Source: Cryphonectria parasitica EP155 | Taxonomy: Eukaryota > Ascomycota > Sordariomycetes > Diaporthales > Cryphonectriaceae | Length of the DNA stretch: 64,000 nt | NCBI RefSeq assembly: GCF_011745365.1 | Contig: NW_024468912.1 | Span: forward strand, 4,464,001 to 4,528,000 | Direction: 5' to 3' | Part shown: positions 34,669-46,028 of the stretch, piece after piece | Layout of the letters: each line of letters starts with the position of its first letter | Position numbering within the stretch: the stretch's first letter is position 1 | Position numbers and translations under genes: made by a program | The notes under the pieces: model-generated | Database searches by the model: none | Seen by the model: the letters and a program-made list of their open reading frames with translations, nothing else | Told to the model about the DNA's origin: nothing

Positions 34669-36516
34669 GTGGCAGTGGAAGAGGTGGAAGGCAAGGAGAG
34701 CAAGGAAATAGTATGGGCTGGAACCAATTAGGTAGACGTGATAGGAGGGAACGCGAGCCAAGTAAACAAACAAGTCTACTAATTCTACGGAACAAGGCTA
34801 TTGCAGCGTGTGCATAGCCACAAGCACAGTTCAAGCGTCACGCTGCGTTCTTCCTACGATCGTACCAGTACTCTTTGTCCCCTCATCACCCAAAATGCAC
34901 AGCAGGTAATGTATATACGTGTACTGGTTATTCATGTGAGATACCGTTTGAACAACTATGGGCAGAGACATCGCGCAACTCATCCTAGATAGTCCCAGCC
35001 GAACCGGGCCTTGGGAGGATTTATCACTTATGTGAATCACTCCTATAATCCTGTGTGACTTCGTTCATGACCTGCCGTCTTTGGTATCTATAATTTACCT
35101 TTGTACTTTACCATTTCACTCGGACCAATATGGCAAGGGAAGAATATGATGATGGTATATTCCTCACTGGAGTGTATGTAATTGGGTAGAGATGATTGAG
35201 GGTGATTCATGCATACTGGCTGGGATCGTGGGGCCCATGTAATTTTTCAGCGCCGTGCTGTAGTGTCGAGGGTCACCACGCAGTCTCTGAGGCCAACTGC
35301 CAGCTACACGGGGTGTACTGGGTTGAATTGAGGTTTGATCACATTATGATGATTTTCATGGGGGGTTTTTATGGGCAAGTTACGGGGTGCCTGCAGGTTC
35401 AAATCTTTACGACTCAATGCAAAACATTTTATAGCGTGTCGAACGCCACACGATCGCCCCTGGTGGTGATCCTTATGCTCCCGTGGTCTTTATTCTCAAA
35501 CTTCAACTACAGAAACCACAGGTAGAACACGAAGCTGACGGAGACTAGGCCGATGAACGGGTTCATGTGTGCGAATGGGCTGTACAAGCATTCTTTCTAA
35601 CTTATTCGCCATAGCTAGTTGTAGGCCTTCCGAGGCAAAAGGTGTCGGGGTCGACCAGCTGATTTTGGCTTTACATGCGCTCGAGTGTATTGGCAATGGA
35701 TCGAATGATTAAGAGGGTATTTATGCCTGAATACCCGTTGCTAAGTACACAAAACACACGAATGACCACAGAACGCTGCTACATCTATGAATCACCAGCA
35801 TGTCCGCTTGCCACAACAAGTATTTTTGGGGTCAGAGGCTTGACTGAGCTCACAAGAATTAGGTGCCTTCTTTCAACTTATGAAGGCACAATCGACAATG
35901 ATGATTGCTCAAGATACTTAGTCAGCTTATGGCAGATAGATAGCAGGAAATCAGTCCCCAGGCGGGGGTATACATGATGGTCAATGTAGTGGGCAAGACA
36001 TTGTCGGACTACCCAAGAATTTTTGTGTCCTTGTAGACCATGTGTGTCCCTTGGTCAAGTCATTGTGCCTGTAGAAGGCAGCAGCCTCGATGTTCAATAG
36101 CAAAATCAAGAGTGGGGGGGCCAACGCTTGGCGATATTAGGAACAAGTCTCAAGATACTTGTGCTAGACAAGCTTGTTGGGAACTAAGTAGTCAAGGCAT
36201 GATCCAACTAAGAGACAATTTGAGCCACTATAGAGCGCATTTGATGGAACAGCAACAAGGGAGGGAAAATGACTAAAGAAGAGCATGCGTCGGCACATGC
36301 AGGCCTCAAAGGCCAGAAGTAATGGTACCATAGACGTAACGATGCAAAGCCAGCCATTAGAAATTGACGTTGGTCTTCAGTCAAATGCTTACATGATCAT
36401 GGACAAGGATGCGCCCTAGCCTGGCGGGCCTCCTGCATGCGCTAGAGGCAAGCCAGTGAGTGCTTCCATGCGCTAAGAGCGCCAGGACCCTGGCCCGCCT
36501 AGTTCAGGACCCCTGT

Positions 36517-36531
36517 GGGGGGGGGGGGGGG
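36517..36531. repeat. Run of 15 G
   Basis: Homopolymer G tract about 340 bases upstream of the RdRP start. Confidence 0.9.
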
Positions 36532-36866
36532 CAGCTGCCCCTCCATATTCAGCTCCTGGAGCCTCAAGTTGTTATTTGCCTTCTCTTCTTGTTTCCTATC
36601 TCTTGACATGCAAAATTCAAATACCCTCCTTCTCCTAGCCCAAATCCACCGTCCCCGGATCCTTGTGCTCTTCTGATTTCTCAGTTAGTCTCCTCAAGTC
36701 TCAACCTATCTCGCTAGCGGATCCCAGTTGCATTTGATGGCGTACACAAACGCGCTGCCCTCTGAAGCCTGATTGTCCTCCTTGCCTCCAACCATCCAGT
36801 TTCACTCTGGGAGTTCCTCAACCTGTCCAGTCTCTTCTAAATACGATCACTTTCTGACCTGGTAAA

Positions 36867-39800
36867 ATGGAGGTCCACATGCACGGTCTGCCCAGATTTC
36901 TTGCGGACAAAGCAGTCGAAAAGGAACTTGAACCCTTCATGGCTAAGCTGGGGATCCCTCAAGATGCCTTCATTTGTGAGAAGTACAAGAGACAGAAATG
37001 GGCTAATATCACCTTCCACAAGCGGTTGCATGGCCAGGCTTTCATGAATAGCCATGGCGAGGAGCTTGACCAACATAAGCCGCCTCAAAATGGGCCACGA
37101 AACTCCAACACCGCCAGATCTGGCCGTAATTCTACAAGTATTTCAACCAACGCTTCAGTCGCTGGAGCAACAGCCTCCGCCTTCAGACGCAAACCACATA
37201 ACCAGCGACATCGGGGCCGATCTAGATTGCACTTAGCTGGCAAGGAGATCTTTTGTTCGCTCAGCAAAAACCCAAACGACCCCAGGGCCGTGGCTGGACA
37301 ACCCAACCCCATCACTCTCAGAGCTCTGAAGTATACTGCCGAGGAGAAAGCGAATCCCACGCGCAACGTTGTCGAGGAAGATCCTCCCGAGGTTCTCAAT
37401 CTTGTATCTCTCAACTGTGGATACAATGTCTTCGACGGCGACAGGCTCGTCTTCGTCCCCGAGGTCGAGATCCGAGACACTGGCACAGCGAAGTTCTCCA
37501 AACATACGCTTCTTATCAAGCTCAAGAGCGGTCACATCGTTAGGATCTCACTTGATACAATCGTCAGCCTCGTCTGCTCCTTCGACCACACTTTTAATCT
37601 GACTCTATCCGAGGGGCCATCCTTCTTTCATCAGAGTAACCCCGAGAAGCCATCCACCTCTCGTCATATTGACCCCGAGATGGAAAACATGCTTGACCTG
37701 ATGAAGTCGGTATTCGTGAACGATCTCAGTGGTAACAAAGAACCCGAACGCACCCGTGTCTGCAGCCTGAACGAGCAGCATGCCAAGGTAGTCGGACACT
37801 GTCTCGTCTATCAATTCCAAGTCACAGGCTCAGACTTGCACAGACCCATGAGAACGCTCAAAAACCACCACGTTGTGCCCTTTGTGCGCTTTCCGATTCC
37901 CACTCTGCGAATGGCACCGCAACAGTTCGGGTGCTCGGAACACGCCATGCATGCTCTCCTCGAGGAACTTGCTTCCGTGGAAAAAGCAAGACTTTTGCCG
38001 TTTGGGATTCTCTTCCATTTACAGGCTCTGGCCTTCAATGCATATCTTCATCCCAGTGTCGTTCTATCGCTCCTGAAGGAGTTGCTGCGTAAATTCAAAT
38101 CAGACCGAGACACTGGAAGACAACCTATTTCCCTGAACGCCATGAGAATGCTGTTCAAAGAAATAGACTGGCCAAAACCCCACGGCGACCCGTCGGACTT
38201 TCAGGTGACAGCCATCATTGCTCTCCTGTTGAAAAGAGACAAGGAGGCTCGCGGAAACATCAGCATGCAAACAGCACTCTTAGCATCCACTCGGAATCTG
38301 GCGTCAATCTATAGAGCCACTGTCACGCCTACCAGGATCACACTACACGGTCCTGAGCTTGAAGTCAAGAATCGAATCCTCCGAAAATACCCCAAACACC
38401 ACGAATACTTTCTTCGGGTTCAGTTCTGCGACGAGAATGGGCAGGATCTCTTCTACAATGCCAAAGTCGATCTAGCTGAGGTCTGGGACAGGTTCAAACA
38501 TGTCTTCAGCACAGGCATTCAGATTGCGGGACGGATATACGGTTTCTTGGGATTCTCGCATTCTTCATTGAGATCGCACAGCACTTGGGTAAGTCTTGGC
38601 ATGACATAGGACTACATGTGGGACTGACTAAGGAGTTGGCTAGTTTTCCGCCGCGTTCTATCACGACAATGAGTTTCGAACAAACTTCTCGATCATCAAG
38701 GCGCTGGGTCAGTTCTCGAAAATTCGATCCCCAGCGCGGTGCGCTGCTCGTATTGGTCAGGCCTTTTCTGAGACTCCATTCTCGATATCCCTCGACGAGC
38801 ACGGGATAAAAGTCAAAGATATAGAAGACGTGACGTCTGAAGATGGCACTCGTGTCTTCAGTGACGGTGTTGGCACACTTACATGGGATGTCATCGACAT
38901 CATCAGCGACATCCTACCCCAGAAAGCAAACCCTCCAACCGCGTATCAAATACGCTGCCGAGGCACCAAGGGCATGATAGCAGTGGATTCCAGAAGTAAT
39001 GGGTCCGTCATCCGGTTCAGGCCCTCCATGACTAAATTTGCTAGCGATGACGACAGGGTTCTCGAGATCTGTGACATGGCTTCGAAGCCGATCCCACTCG
39101 TACTGAACCGCCAGATGATCAAGATACTGGAAGACATGGGTGTTGATCCATCGTGTTTCTCTCAATGCAGAACACAGAGCTGAAGCGGATCAGAGAGGTG
39201 ATGACTGACACAGACAACGTCGCAGGTTTTTTGAAGCACAAGAAAATCGCGGAAAATATTCGCTTTGATTATCTTTTCCGACAAGCAGCAAAGATGGGAG
39301 TCGACTGGCAGAATGACCACTTTATGTGCTCGGTAGTAAAGGCAGTTGTGTTTCGAGAACTGCGCCTCTTGAAGCACAAAGCTCGGATTCCTGTTGAGAA
39401 TGGCATTACTCTCTTCGGTATCATGGACGAGACTGGCTTTCTGAAAGAGAACGAGGTTTACGTCACCTACGATAGATGCGAAGAGCGATTTCCCCCACCC
39501 CCAACTCGAGGCCGTGTGCTTGTTACGCGGTCTCCAGCGCTTCACCCGGGTGACATCCAAGCACCATTGCTCGCAAATCCGCCAAATGGCCATCCTCTGC
39601 GAGACCACATGAATGTCATTGTCTTCAGTCGTCACGGCACCCATGATCTTCCTTCGCAGCTGTCTGGGGGCGACCTAGACGGTGATATTTATAACGTCAT
39701 TTGGGATGAACAGGCCAGACGCGCGACAGTCTTCGCCCCAGCAGACTATCCGCGAGTGGCGCCGGTGGGCCTAGACCGTGAAGTGACCAAAGAGGATATG

Positions 39801-40921
39801 GCCGATTTCTTCATTGATTTCATGAAGTCAGACCACCTTGGTGTCATCGCAACAAGACACATGATCTTGGCAGACCAGCGAGATACCGGTACCCTGCATG
39901 ATGACTGTTTGACGTTGTCACGTTTTCACTCGACGGCTGTCGACTACTCCAAGACAGGTTTAGCGGTCGACCTCAAGGAGCTCCCAAGAGCAGAGAGATA
40001 CAGGCCCGACTTGTGAGTTCTCCTTTGCAGCACTTAGGTTTTATTTCTGTCCAACCCCCCCCCCTCTTTTTTTTTTTTTTCTTTCTTTCTTCTTCTTCCC
40101 CTCCTCGTCTATATCTGACGGAGCATCGATAAAGTCTCGCTCCTGGGGGAGACGTTCACGTCATAGACAAATCAGACGTTAGACTCGACGACAATATTGT
40201 CGAGCCCGCGGCCGACGCTGAAGAGGATCAGTTCTCTCCCCAGCGCCATCGCTATTATAGATCGGACAAGATTCTGGGTCAATTGTATCGAGCAGTCGAC
40301 GAGAAGAAGATATGGCGGGAGGACGTCCAATCAAAATTTCAGCCGCGGTCTGCTTCATTCTGGGATGATTTCCTCATCGCCATTCGGCCGCGCTATCAAG
40401 CTATCGTTGACCAAACGGAAGGGTATGTCTTCCACATGAAGACTGCGCGGGACATCCGCGGCTGGTACGAAGATGCCGTCTCCAACGCGATGAATCAATA
40501 CTCGGAGCACCCTATCAACCCGATCACAGAGCTGGAAGTGTTCACCGGCAACATCCACAACAAATCTGGCATCCAGACTCACCGCCAGCGAGACCAAAGC
40601 ATTAAGCTCAAAGATGAGTTTGGGCGCATCTGCGACTGGATCACAGGCCTGATGAGGAAGGTGTCTCGTGATTCACATGCGCCACTGACGGGGTACGAAA
40701 CAGAACACGACAGCCTGCATCTGTGTCTTGCCTGTGTCTACGTCGGCAATGAAAAGTCAGCCAGTCCCGATGGGTCGAGGTATGAGAACATGCAAAGCTT
40801 TAGAGTGGTGGCAGCGTGTGCACTCTTATCCGAGCTGAGCAAATTCGATCGCGGACACGTTGGCGGTGGTTACCCTGGGGTCCGAAGCCGCGGCGTGGCG
40901 GCCGGCTGCAGTGGTAAATGA
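36867..40921 (+). CDS. RNA-dependent RNA polymerase of RNA silencing, with an apparent frame break
   Basis: Exons are 36867-38588, 38644-40012 and 40135-40921, about 1292 aa if one frame break is allowed. The N-terminal part is divergent; the RdRP domain runs from about residue 380. Family motifs include FSDGVGTLTWDV, YQIRCRGTKGMIAVD, RPSMTKF, LNRQMIKILEDMGV, HPGDIQAP, and the catalytic loop SGGDLDGDIYNVIWD (Asp residues in 39672-39686, about 918-922). The later part has TGYETEHDSLHLCLACVYVG. Such enzymes copy aberrant RNA for quelling or meiotic silencing, beside Dicer and Argonaute. Between 39141 and 39153 the frame must slip by -1 for the conserved sequence to continue; otherwise translation ends at 39181-39183, before the catalytic motif. 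The terminal stop at 40919-40921 is followed by an in-frame open stretch to 41149. The gene is either damaged or contains a sequencing indel. Confidence 0.85.
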
Positions 40922-41149
40922 GATTCAGAGACCTTCCAAGAGCTCTTGATGGGCGTCGGTGCCTTGCAGTCACTACTTGAGGCCGTCGGAAGCGAGGAAG
41001 AAATATATGGGCCAGATCACCTGGTGGTTGTGTATTGGGCAGCAGAACAGATCAAGCAAGGTGAGTTGACCTTGTCAGTGCGAGCTGTTCGGCTTATTGG
41101 GGTTCTCGAGAGCAGTATGTATCGGAGCTCGAAGGACAACTCATTCTGA
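40922..41149 (+). other. Coding-like continuation after the RdRP stop
   Basis: In the frame of the last RdRP exon the sequence stays open for 75 codons after the TGA and then stops at 41147-41149. It looks coding (QELLMGVGALQSLLEAVG, LVVVYWAAEQIKQGELTL). A last intron spanning the stop, for instance from the GT at 40880 to the AG ending at 40930 or 40969, would keep frame, though its donor is weak. It could therefore be the true C-terminus of the polymerase or its remains. Confidence 0.4.
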
Positions 41150-42561
41150 AGGTGTTATTATGTTTCTTTCTCTTCTCTCCTCCTTTCACCTTTTTTCCTT
41201 TTTCCTTTTTCCTTAAATTTCTTTTCTTTTGGTAGGCAAAGGTGTCCGGTTATGGGCGCAATCAGTATTGTTCTGTGCCCAAATTCGGGTCAACTAAGCA
41301 CGAGGAACATGTACGCGGCGTCCCACTGGAGCTACAGGTGGAAGTCTTTGTACGTACTGGAGATGTGGGCAGGCAATGAAAGCCACCTGGTGCAGCATTT
41401 GGACTAGTCCTTGTGATCCACTCACAAAGGGTACGTCGATTATGAAGAGGCACGCAAGTTGACGACGCCCATGGAAAGCCATATACCATTATGACGAATT
41501 TGAACGGTGGATCAAAGCCCATGGATAGAAGTCCACGTGATGACGGGGTACTTGTCTAGGGGGTCTCGTTTTCGTAAGTGTCGTGTCTCTTGCCCTTGCC
41601 ATTGTAATGAATTACTGATTTCGCTGAATTGACGCTGTAATTAACATATATGCTCTTTTCTAGACGCGCTCTAATCATATTGCATCCCACACAACCCTTT
41701 TTTCCTCTCTTGTTATCCTTCCCTCTGATTATCTGATGTGGAATTATTTTTTTTCCTTCCTGTCTATCTAATGGATCCGGTGACCTGCCCTGATCGGGGT
41801 ATGCCGAGAGCTTCAGCCTCGCTCATTGGCGCGGTTCAGTAGATTTGGGGTCACGACACTCAACCACACAAGTCAGTGAGACGAGTCAGCAGGCTGGGGG
41901 GAAATTGGGAAAATGGGAATGTAAAGGAAGGTATGCAGTATTCCCGTCAGTCAGGAACATGTCGGTACTATTGTGAATATGCTCACCTTTCCTCCTGGGC
42001 TCTTTTGGGAAACGGGAGTAACGTTCACATCAGTTGGGGATCCGACCCACTCATTAGACGTCGGCATTTGGATGCAGTCGCCCTGACTTGCACCAGTGAC
42101 AATGCACGGCATGTATTATTCCTCACGCTTATGCCCACTTGGCACACGACCTGCCACTTTGGGCCACGTAGGGCTTGGCCCTCGTGACTTGTCTCCGGGC
42201 CCCTTCACCTAGCTGGCATCTGCATCTCATGAGTCTTCTTGAATGTGGGTACAGAGAAGGATGCGGAAGGAAAAAAGATGGAGGCTCCGTCCTCCGCATT
42301 CCATAATAGATGTAATATTGACTTGGTCGCCCAGCGTTAGGATTCCCACCAATCAACCACCCAGCGCGCATTGTCGAGATCTCTGTGTGACAGGTCGAAC
42401 ACCAGAAATATAATCATGAGGTGGTCGCAGCATATGATCATTGGTGCCAATGGGTGGGAGAAGAGAGAAGAGGTGTCGTCGTCGATCGCTCTCCGCTGGT
42501 GCAATTAATTAACAACACTCCTCCACACTTCAAGTCCACGGCAAGATCCGAGATCGTCACC
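41150..42561. other. Intergenic, RdRP to GH43
   Basis: About 1.4 kb with T-rich and TTTTTCC-type pyrimidine stretches near 41165-41230. No gene is seen. Confidence 0.5.
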
Positions 42562-43911
42562 ATGATCCTGAGCCAGCTTACCAGGGGCCTGTCATCACTG
42601 GCGCTGGGCCTCGCTGCCCTGCCCAGCCTGGTGCGTGGGGCGTACCCGGACCCGGAGGCCTGCAGCGGCAACTGCTGGACGCATGATCCGGCCGTCGTCA
42701 AGAGGTCGGACGGCACGTACTTCCGCTTCGCGACCGGCGGTGGCGTCGGCGTCTACTCGGCCCCAGCACTGACCGGGCCGTGGACCAATGATGGCTATGC
42801 TCTACCTGATGGGAGCTCTATTGACCTGACTGGGAACACGGACCTCTGGGTATGTGGTTATACATTGTTCATTCGCAAAAGACTGGCCCAAAAAAGAATC
42901 TAGCTATTAGGGAAAGGGGGTGGAGGAAGAGGAACGGAGAGACATGAGACTGACCAATCACTCTGCTAGGCTCCCATGGTGATTCTGGTTGGCAGCACAT
43001 ACTACATGTACTATGCCATCAGCACATTTGGCACCCAGTCCTCGGCCATCGGCTACGCAACGTCCACCACGATGGAGGTTGGGTCCTGGACGGACCACGG
43101 TGCCACAGGCATCGCGTCTTCCTCTTCTAAAGCCTGTAAGTCAGATCAGACAGTACCACCCCTTCCAACGGACCCAGAATGAAAGATAGAAGAATGAAAG
43201 GAATACCCCACTTACACGCACCCATGAAAAACCCCCTCCGTCTCAGACAATGCCATCGACCCAGCCGTTGTCGAGGCCGCAGACGGCACCTACTACATGA
43301 CCTTTGGGTCCTTCTGGGACGACATCTACGAGGTAGCCATGACCAACCCGCCCACGGCGCCGTCGGGGTCCTCGTACAACATCGCCTACAACGCCTCGAC
43401 CGACCACGCCGAGGAGGCCAGCTTCATCTACCTGCGCGGCTCGACGGGCTACTACTACCTCTTCTTCAGCGCCGGCGCCTGCTGCGGCTACGACACGGAC
43501 CTGCCCGCCGCCGGCGAGGAGTACTCGATCCGCGTCTGCAGGAGCACGAGCGTCAGCGGGCCCTATGTCGACGAGAATGGTGTCGACTGTACCGAGAGCG
43601 GCGGCACGACGGTGCTTGCTAGCCATGACTATGTCTATGGGCCTGGTGGGCAGGGCCTGCTGGTTGATGCTGACTATGACGGTGCGGTTCTCTACTATCA
43701 TTATGGTGAGTTTCTCCATTATTGTAAATTTCTTAAGAAATGAAGGGAAGAAACGACTCGAAATGCCCTAGGAAGGCTTATGGAAGCTGACATGGTCCTT
43801 CTTGAATCGAATGTAGCGGATACGAACATCGGTCTGGCCGATGCAGACTACCAGTTTGGCTGGAATGCGCTGTCATGGAGTACTGGCTGGCCTGTTCCCT
43901 ACGCTTTGTGA
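42562..43911 (+). CDS. GH43 endo-arabinanase-like glycoside hydrolase, secreted
   Basis: Exons are 42562-42849, 42970-43135, 43247-43705 and 43817-43911 (335 aa). A signal peptide is visible ([20 protein letters not shown]). The GH43 five-blade propeller signatures are WTHDPAVVK (Asp42, the general base), [10 protein letters not shown] (Asp156, the pKa-modulating Asp), [10 protein letters not shown] (Glu207 or Glu208, the general acid), and [14 protein letters not shown] late in the fold. The last exon gives [21 protein letters not shown], typical of the arabinan endo-1,5-alpha-L-arabinosidase group. It should cut arabinan side chains of pectin outside the cell. All three catalytic acids are present and the length (about 320-340 aa) fits. 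No neighbouring regulator is evident. Confidence 0.92.
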
Positions 43912-44747
43912 TAATTTTTTTTTACTTCTCTCGAGATGGACGGCGATTGATGCTGCTCCTCTCTCACATGAACGATGAGCTAAATCAGAGACATTAAACA
44001 AGTAAAGGGGCTGTGTTTCTCATGGGCTGGCAGTGGCGGTGGCGGCTGAGGCGATTCCATGCTGAGACACAAAAGAGAGATTGTCTTGTGTGTGACGGAG
44101 AGGGCGAAGACAATATCGCCTGCGTCTCTTTCTGGCTGATGTACATTCTGTCATAAAGCTCCAGGAGCAGAATCGATTAATGCAGAGGTTCGAAGCCCAT
44201 ATCATTCCATTGTGGACTGCCAGGTAAAGAGCACACCCATATATGCTGCCAGAGAACTCACGAGGTGGGTGAAAAGAAGACCACACACCCCAAGCCGAGT
44301 CAGTGAAGGCTGGTGATAGTAGCAATATTGGTGAAGTCATTCTCCGCTGTGGCTCTCAGACCCAGGCGGCTCCGAACCATGTTTTCTATTGAAATGAGTG
44401 ATCATTGTTACTTGTACAAGAGTAAAGTATTGAGTAGATCTGGCATGTATACATAATACACTTTCTCCTCTCTCATCATCCAAATCAGTATCCCGTCATG
44501 CTGCTCCTTTCTATTAGCCCATGCCCACAGTCTCAAAAATGTGTATGTCATGACTTCGTGTCGTCGACAACGTCACTGAAACAAAAGAGGGTCAGAAAGG
44601 TCTCCCAAGTGCGCCCGTACCAGGTCTCCTCGTTGCCGTTGATGCCCATTTTCCAAATCCGTGCACATCATACAAAGGAAACAAAAGCTCATCAATCATG
44701 TCGCATACATCACAGTCTTCCATCCTAACAATATCATTGCCTCAAAT
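43912..44747. other. Convergent intergenic region
   Basis: The 3' flanks of the GH43 gene (plus) and the disordered protein gene (minus). Nothing recognised, apart from a T-run right after the GH43 stop. Confidence 0.5.
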
Positions 44748-46028
44748 TCACTTCCTCGACGACTCAAAGTACGCCTGCGCCGCCTTGGTCAGGAATGGCA
44801 CCGCCTCCTGCTTGATGACAGGGAACGCGTGCGTCATGAACAGCTTGCCGGCTTGCTTGCCAATCTTCTTGCTCTTGTCCTTCTTTCTGCTGCCGCCCGG
44901 CCCCGCCTGCGCACCACCAGACGCACCGTACGAGCCGTACCCGTCATCATCCTGATATCGTCTGTCCCGGGCGTCAGGGTTGTTGTAGCCACCATACGCG
45001 CCCTGGCTGGCCGAGGTCGCCCGCCGCCGTGGTGGAGCGTATGGATCCTCAGAGGGATCCTCGTGGCGCGAGCGGGCCTGCGGCGGCACACTCTGCCGGT
45101 GGCGTTGTCGAGGTGCCGACGCGTAGGGGTCCTCGTAGTCATCCGCCGGCGGAGGTCTCTGCTTGGCTCGTGATCTGGGGGGGTAACCATCATCCTCCCA
45201 GCTGGGCCTGTCCTCTGCATGCCTGCCCCGGCGGTCTCGACGGGGTGGCTCAGCTTCTGCATAGGAAGGGCTAGGGTCTTGATAGTATGTCTTGTCTCGG
45301 CCTCGCGAGTGCTTGCCGACTTTCTCTTCAGGAGCCGCCCTCGAAGAAGAAGTCAGGGGCGACGACTTATAAGGCGGGTAGTCTCTCGCCGTCGGTATGG
45401 TTGACCCCATAGCCCCACCGCCATAATCGTAGGCAGTCCTGGCGCGATCTTGGGGTTTTCCATATTTAGCCGAAGGCTCCTCGTCGTAGTACTGCTGTTG
45501 CTGCTCTCTGCCCTTTCTGGTCGACGACCGACGGGCAGGGGCCGCGTAGTCGGCTTCCTGCCAGCCTGACTTTGACGTTGCATCTGGTGAGACTCGCCGT
45601 GGGGCCTCTGCCTCCCTCGCTGCCCTGTGGGGGCTGTAGCTCTTTGCTCTCCTCAGATTCTGGCCCTCGTCTATCTCGTATGTCCCGCGCTTGTCTCTGA
45701 AATGTCTGTGCCGGTCGCTTGTCTTGGCCTCAACATCATGACGAGAAGAAGCTCCGCTGTAAGGGTCGGCCAAGCCACTTCTCGCAAAGGGCTTGTCAAA
45801 TCCATCGTCTGATGCGATCACAGCGGCACGCCGCGGCTGTCTGGTTTCGTCTAGAGTTGAGTTCACCGGGACAGATTTGCGACGATGCCGATCGTAGGAA
45901 GGAACTGATGATGCCAGCGGGCCGTCGTCGTAATAAGGTTGGTCGTAGACGGGACCATAGTAACGGCGTGATGAGCTCGGGGGATTGTCCCTGCTTCGAC
46001 GGCTGGAACCGTTGTCGTAGGACCACAT
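44748..46028 (-). CDS. Arg/Tyr/Asp-rich disordered protein with conserved-looking C-terminal helix
   Basis: Single exon, 426 aa, from the ATG at 46028 (MWSYDNGSSRRSRDN). Upstream sense-frame codons lack another ATG with support, so this start is preferred. Almost the whole protein is low complexity and rich in Arg, Ser, Tyr, Asp and Pro, with repeated DDxYPP/EDPYA-like units (YEDPYASAPRQR, SEDPYAPPRRR). Only the last 40 residues look folded: a basic KKDKSKKIGKQAGKLF followed by helices through FPVIKQEAVPFLTKAAQAYF. The composition is like RNA-binding or condensate-forming proteins but I see no RGG box or RRM. Function is unknown. Confidence 0.75.
   Translation of the reverse strand: MWSYDNGSSRRSRDNPPSSSRRYYGPVYDQPYYDDGPLASSVPSYDRHRRKSVPVNSTLDETRQPRRAAVIASDDGFDKPFARSGLADPYSGASSRHDVEAKTSDRHRHFRDKRGTYEIDEGQNLRRAKSYSPHRAAREAEAPRRVSPDATSKSGWQEADYAAPARRSSTRKGREQQQQYYDEEPSAKYGKPQDRARTAYDYGGGAMGSTIPTARDYPPYKSSPLTSSSRAAPEEKVGKHSRGRDKTYYQDPSPSYAEAEPPRRDRRGRHAEDRPSWEDDGYPPRSRAKQRPPPADDYEDPYASAPRQRHRQSVPPQARSRHEDPSEDPYAPPRRRATSASQGAYGGYNNPDARDRRYQDDDGYGSYGASGGAQAGPGGSRKKDKSKKIGKQAGKLFMTHAFPVIKQEAVPFLTKAAQAYFESSRK

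Larger units (their letters stand above)
34159..36866. other. 2.7-kb intergenic region
   Basis: This is the divergent upstream region of the unknown five-exon gene (minus) and the RdRP gene (plus). It has a trinucleotide tract rich in GTT and GGT at about 34585-34668 and a run of 15 G at 36517-36531. Short frames across 35.2-36.3 kb show no coding character. Confidence 0.5.

Noticed and set aside
34374..34834. Minus-strand frames with poly-Thr and poly-Pro
   Set aside because: They translate a GTT/GGT microsatellite and have no other coding evidence.
44130..44205. B-box-like ggttcgaagcc
   Set aside because: No matching A-box or acceptor stem upstream; not a tRNA gene.
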